DNA of 64,000 nucleotides. Source: Streptosporangium sp. NBC_01755 (GTDB taxonomy: Bacteria > Actinomycetota > Actinomycetes > Streptosporangiales > Streptosporangiaceae). Each line of letters begins with the position of its first letter. Position 1 is the stretch's first letter. The notes under the pieces were generated by a model, which had not been told where the DNA came from, searched no databases, and worked only from the letters and a program-made list of their open reading frames with translations. The stretch spans positions 7,998,001 to 8,062,000 of the forward strand of contig NZ_CP109131.1 of NCBI RefSeq assembly GCF_035917995.1, written 5' to 3'. Below are positions 62,228 to 64,000 of this stretch, in pieces. Both the position numbers and the translations under genes were made by a program.

Positions 62228-63016
62228 TCAGCGCTTACGGGTGCGCAGGATGATTGACTCGAGGACCTCGATCACCATGTAGAGAGCTACGCCCAGCACA
62301 GTGAGCGCGACGATGGTGGCGAAGAACAACGAGGTCTGCAGGGTGCTGTTGGCCTGCAGGAGCAGGTACCCGAGGCCCTGGGAGGACTGGACGAATTCGG
62401 CGACGATCGCGCCGATGATGGCCAGCGCCATCGCGAGTTTCAGACCGACGAAGAGGTTCGGGAGAGCGAATGGGAACGAGATCTTCCAGAACGCCCGCCA
62501 GCGGCTGGCGCCCATCGAGCGGTTCAGCATCCGCAGTTCCAACGGGATGGAGGTCAAGCCGAGAGCCATGTCCACCACGACAGGGAAGAAGGCGATCAGC
62601 ACCACCATGATGATCTTCGAGGTGTAGCCGAAGCCGAACCAGATCACGAACAACGGAGCCACGGCGATCTTTGGCACCACCAGGGAGCCGACCAGGAGTG
62701 GGTAGATGGTCTTGTGAATAGCCGGTACGGAGGTGATGGCGACCGCGACGATGATGCCCAGCACGGCCGCGATCACGAAGCCGGCAACGGTCTCGATCAG
62801 AGTCGGCCAGGTGTGCTCGAGGATCAGGGACCGGTTCTCCCAACCCGCCGAGACGATGTCGCTGGGAACCGGCAGAATCGCCGGTTTGACGTTGAAGGCG
62901 GGTACCAGGATCTGCCACAGCACCAGCAGGACGAGGCAGAGCGCGGTGGGATAGCCCGTAGTCGAGAGAAGATTGATGATCTTGGCGCGTCTGCGCAGGC
63001 GGGCTTCCTCGGTCAT
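62228..63016 (-). CDS. SsuC/TauC-type ABC permease
   Basis: A 262-aa permease with six predicted helices (ALCLVLLVLWQILVPAF at the N-terminus; AGFVIAAVLGIIVAVAI; ALYMVIEVLESIIL at the end) and the EAA-like coupling segment MGASRWRAFWKISFPFALPN. ATG 63016 overlaps the ATPase stop by 4 bp. It pairs with the ATPase as a homodimeric permease of the sulfonate/nitrate type. Confidence 0.92.
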   Translation of the reverse strand: MTEEARLRRRAKIINLLSTTGYPTALCLVLLVLWQILVPAFNVKPAILPVPSDIVSAGWENRSLILEHTWPTLIETVAGFVIAAVLGIIVAVAITSVPAIHKTIYPLLVGSLVVPKIAVAPLFVIWFGFGYTSKIIMVVLIAFFPVVVDMALGLTSIPLELRMLNRSMGASRWRAFWKISFPFALPNLFVGLKLAMALAIIGAIVAEFVQSSQGLGYLLLQANSTLQTSLFFATIVALTVLGVALYMVIEVLESIILRTRKR

Positions 63017-63879
63017 GCCGTGTTTCCTTCGGGCTGCTCGGTCTTGGCCTGACGGAAGACCCCGACTCGGGTGAAGGTCTCGCGAATGTGCGCGGCGTAC
63101 TGAGCCTGCTTCTCGCGCCCGGTGTCTTCGAGGCGACGCGGCCGGGGAAGGTCGATGTCGATGATCTCGGCGATCATGCCCGGCCGGGGGGTCATCACCA
63201 GCACCCTGTCGCCGAGGAAGACCGCCTCTTCGATGTGGTGGGTGATGAACAGCACCGTCAGGTCGCGGCCGCGCTCCACGCATACCTGTTGCAGGTCCAT
63301 CGAGAGCTGGTCGCGGGTGAGGGCGTCCACCGCTGAGAACGGCTCGTCCATCAGCAGTAGCTGAGGATCATGGATCAGGGCGCGGGCGATGCTGACCCGC
63401 TGCTTCATTCCGCCCGAGAGCTCGCGCGGGTAGAGCCGCGCCGAGCCCTCCAGGCCGAGGGAGTCCAACAAGGCCATTGCCTTGTCCCGATGCGGCGCCG
63501 GGTCGATGCCGCGCATCTCGAATTGGAGCAGGACGTTGTCCAGGACCGAGCGCCACTCCAGGAGCACGGAGGTCTGGAAGGCGATCCCGCACTGGTGGTA
63601 GGGCTTGTCGATGAGCCGACCATCGATACGGACCTCGCCGGAGCTCGGTGGCACCAGACCGGAGATCATCGTAAGCAAGGTGGACTTGCCGCATCCTGAG
63701 GGGCCCACGACCGACAAGAACTCGCCGCGGCGAATGTTCAGTGTCGTCGGCGACAGGGCGTGAGTGATGCCGGTCGCCGTCCGGTAGGTCTTCGACACCT
63801 CCGACAGGGTCACGATGTCGTCTGCGACCTCGACGTGCTTGCCGTCGTCGGTGCCACCGACTCCGGTTACCGCATTCAT
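63013..63879 (-). CDS. SsuB/TauB-type ABC ATPase
   Basis: A 288-aa ATPase of the NitT/TauT type: Walker A GPSGCGKST, Q-loop GIAFQTSVLLEW, signature LSGGMKQRVS, Walker B LLLMDEPF and the switch FITHHIEEAV. It powers the importer encoded by the next two genes. ATG 63879 has GAGAGGAAG upstream; an in-frame ATG at 63915 is less likely. It is the first gene of the operon, preceded by AT-rich symmetric sites at 63899-63938. Confidence 0.93.
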   Translation of the reverse strand: MNAVTGVGGTDDGKHVEVADDIVTLSEVSKTYRTATGITHALSPTTLNIRRGEFLSVVGPSGCGKSTLLTMISGLVPPSSGEVRIDGRLIDKPYHQCGIAFQTSVLLEWRSVLDNVLLQFEMRGIDPAPHRDKAMALLDSLGLEGSARLYPRELSGGMKQRVSIARALIHDPQLLLMDEPFSAVDALTRDQLSMDLQQVCVERGRDLTVLFITHHIEEAVFLGDRVLVMTPRPGMIAEIIDIDLPRPRRLEDTGREKQAQYAAHIRETFTRVGVFRQAKTEQPEGNTA

Positions 63880-63898
63880 GGACTTCCTCTCCAAAAGA

Positions 63899-63938
63899 TC
63901 TGAAATATCAGACATATAAGCACAAAAATAGACTTATA
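63899..63938. promoter_or_regulatory. AT-rich symmetric elements before the importer operon
   Basis: TCTGAAATATCAGA (63899-63912) and TATAAG-N12-CTTATA (63915-63938) lie 20-60 bp upstream of the ATPase start, in unusually AT-rich DNA for this genome. They are candidate operator and promoter elements. Confidence 0.5.
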
Positions 63939-64000
63939 GGATTTTCTGTGCCAACGTGCGTCGGACGCACGGAGCTAGGCCGGGTCGATGCCAAGCACGG

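Overview
The window is a high-GC actinobacterial chromosome segment. GTG starts are frequent, ATGA and TGATG stop/start overlaps are common, the -10 elements are TAnnnT-like, and the kdp and hut gene orders are those of filamentous Actinomycetota. A Streptosporangiales-type soil actinomycete (Nonomuraea or Streptosporangium relatives) fits, but the genus is only an inference. About 55 protein genes, two tRNA genes and seven gene remnants were found, with many short regulatory and termination sites.

Region 1 (1-12000, + strand) is one tightly packed catabolic operon. It encodes the end of an SMP-30/strictosidine-synthase-like lactonase, a double-domain sugar-type ABC ATPase, an acyl-CoA synthetase, an acyl-CoA dehydrogenase, a TetR regulator, an SDR, a class III CoA-transferase, a fused E1 alpha/beta 2-oxoacid dehydrogenase, an ACAD10/11-type APH-fold kinase, and two zinc-dehydrogenase-like proteins. 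The set recalls activation, phosphorylation and elimination of 4-hydroxy acids (lva operon / ACAD11 logic), possibly starting from a lactone.

Region 2 (12400-25250) holds a TauE/SafE exporter, a decayed antiporter, and a potassium operon: 27-aa small protein, kdpF, kdpA, kdpB, kdpC and kdpD, with no kdpE in the window. An island follows with two divergent tRNA genes (Pro-AGG and Gly-UCC) and a 31-aa orphan peptide gene with a strong ribosome site and its own terminator. Next come an esterase remnant, a DUF1918 protein, an ArsR regulator, and a TauD-type dioxygenase behind a promoter, a 42-aa leader ORF and two mutually exclusive hairpins.

Region 3 (25358-41578) is a ten-gene minus-strand operon (NTF2-like, VOC, BMP/nucleoside-type ABC importer, flavin reductase, amidohydrolase, quinone-reductase-like protein, aldehyde dehydrogenase). 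Divergent from it are an alcohol dehydrogenase and a self-sufficient P450-reductase-ferredoxin fusion. Related palindromes (CGAGAyrNyrTCtcG) lie before three transcription units. A glutathione-independent formaldehyde dehydrogenase lies nearby, suggesting uptake and oxidative demethylation of a nucleoside-like or heteroaromatic compound.

Region 4 (41800-49650) is accessory and partly decayed: a serine-recombinase remnant, a secreted beta-helix protein, PIN-domain remnants, an acetoacetate-decarboxylase-like protein, a MarR regulator with a striking double operator before a membrane-protein gene, an aldo/keto reductase and an NRPS fragment.

Region 5 (49655-57501) is a complete histidine-utilisation cluster: IclR regulator, hutH, hutU, an M20 amidohydrolase, hutF and hutI. 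A 26-bp duplication precedes hutU and duplicates its ribosome site and start codon. Region 6 (57511-63960) begins with an IS701-type transposase remnant, then a minus-strand operon: SsuABC/TauABC-type importer, a second substrate-binding-like protein, an amidase and a HisC-like aminotransferase.
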